From: Neobacillus sp. SuZ13
GTDB lineage: Bacteria; Bacillota; Bacilli; Bacillales; Cytobacillaceae
DNA: 64,000 bases
Reading direction: 5' to 3'
Assembly: GCF_030123365.1 (NCBI RefSeq)
Contig: NZ_CP126107.1
Coordinates: forward strand, 2,093,501-2,157,500
Part shown: positions 63,852 through 64,000 of the stretch, piece by piece
How positions within the stretch are numbered: the first letter of the stretch is position 1
How the letters are laid out: every line of letters starts with the position of its first letter
The notes under the pieces: generated by a model
Told to the model about the DNA's origin: nothing
Databases searched by the model: none
The model's input: the letters and a program-made list of their open reading frames with translations, nothing else
Made by a program: the position numbers and the translations under genes

Positions 63852-64000
<149 letters not shown>

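Overview
The window is AT-rich chromosomal DNA from a spore-forming member of the Bacillaceae, with a Bacillus/Neobacillus-like gene complement. Support for this: strong AGGAGG-type ribosome sites, frequent TTG starts, a CitS/CitT-CitM locus, class III fructose-1,6-bisphosphatase, a class IV PHA synthase (PhaR/PhaC), a YyaC-type sporulation protein, split GcvPA/GcvPB, tandem glycine riboswitches and CcpA-type cre sites. I see no rRNA, tRNA, CRISPR array, prophage or intact insertion sequence; there is one short IS-type transposase remnant.

Layout. 1-7.8 kb: organic/sugar-acid genes (end of an Ldh_2-family dehydrogenase, FAH-family hydrolase, RpiR regulator, DUF1932 reductase, RraA-type aldolase, CitMHS transporter, MFS transporter). 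8.3-17.2 kb: FMN glutamate synthase-like protein (YerD type), a small zinc-ribbon protein, gene fragments, a VOC protein, and two divergent pairs of membrane protein plus LysR regulator (AbrB-type membrane protein; YeiH-type anion exporter). 17.7-26.3 kb: katG, then citM facing away from citS-citT, then fbp. 27.4-33.9 kb: a LysR-controlled run of acyl-CoA ligase, aldehyde dehydrogenase, Fe-alcohol dehydrogenase and alkylsulfatase, which together could take an alkyl sulfate to an acyl-CoA. It is followed by an MFS transporter and a phasin-like/phaR/phaC PHA cluster (34-37.7 kb). 38-42.2 kb: a decaying sugar-acid locus (kinase fragment, PQQ-type sugar dehydrogenase, RraA, frameshifted Ldh_2 dehydrogenase) ending in about ten 52-bp tandem hairpins. 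42.2-48 kb: ECF S component, MFS transporter, an isolated etfBA pair, an Eis-type acetyltransferase. 48.2-52.1 kb: small protein, PrpF-family isomerase, LysR, third CitMHS transporter. 52.2-64 kb: YyaC, then a glycine/serine island: riboswitch-permease, riboswitch-glyA-sdaAB-sdaAA-gcvT-gcvH-gcvPA-gcvPB, then lipA, an A-type Fe-S carrier and lpdA.

How it works together. The window is rich in carboxylic-acid uptake and breakdown. Three CitMHS paralogues each have a near-consensus cre site and a different regulatory neighbourhood. The glycine island holds everything needed to import glycine and turn it into serine and then pyruvate; both riboswitches look like glycine-ON switches because aptamer-2 P1 shares bases with the terminator. 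The most coherent less-described system is the alkyl-sulfate to acyl-CoA to PHA gene run, whose alkylsulfatase appears cytoplasmic and has Gln in place of the first metal-binding His. Other items worth attention are the 52-bp hairpin array with wobble and paired changes, a CitMHS gene that seems to start at ATT, and two unannotated paralogous ~50-residue proteins, each just downstream of a tricarboxylate gene.
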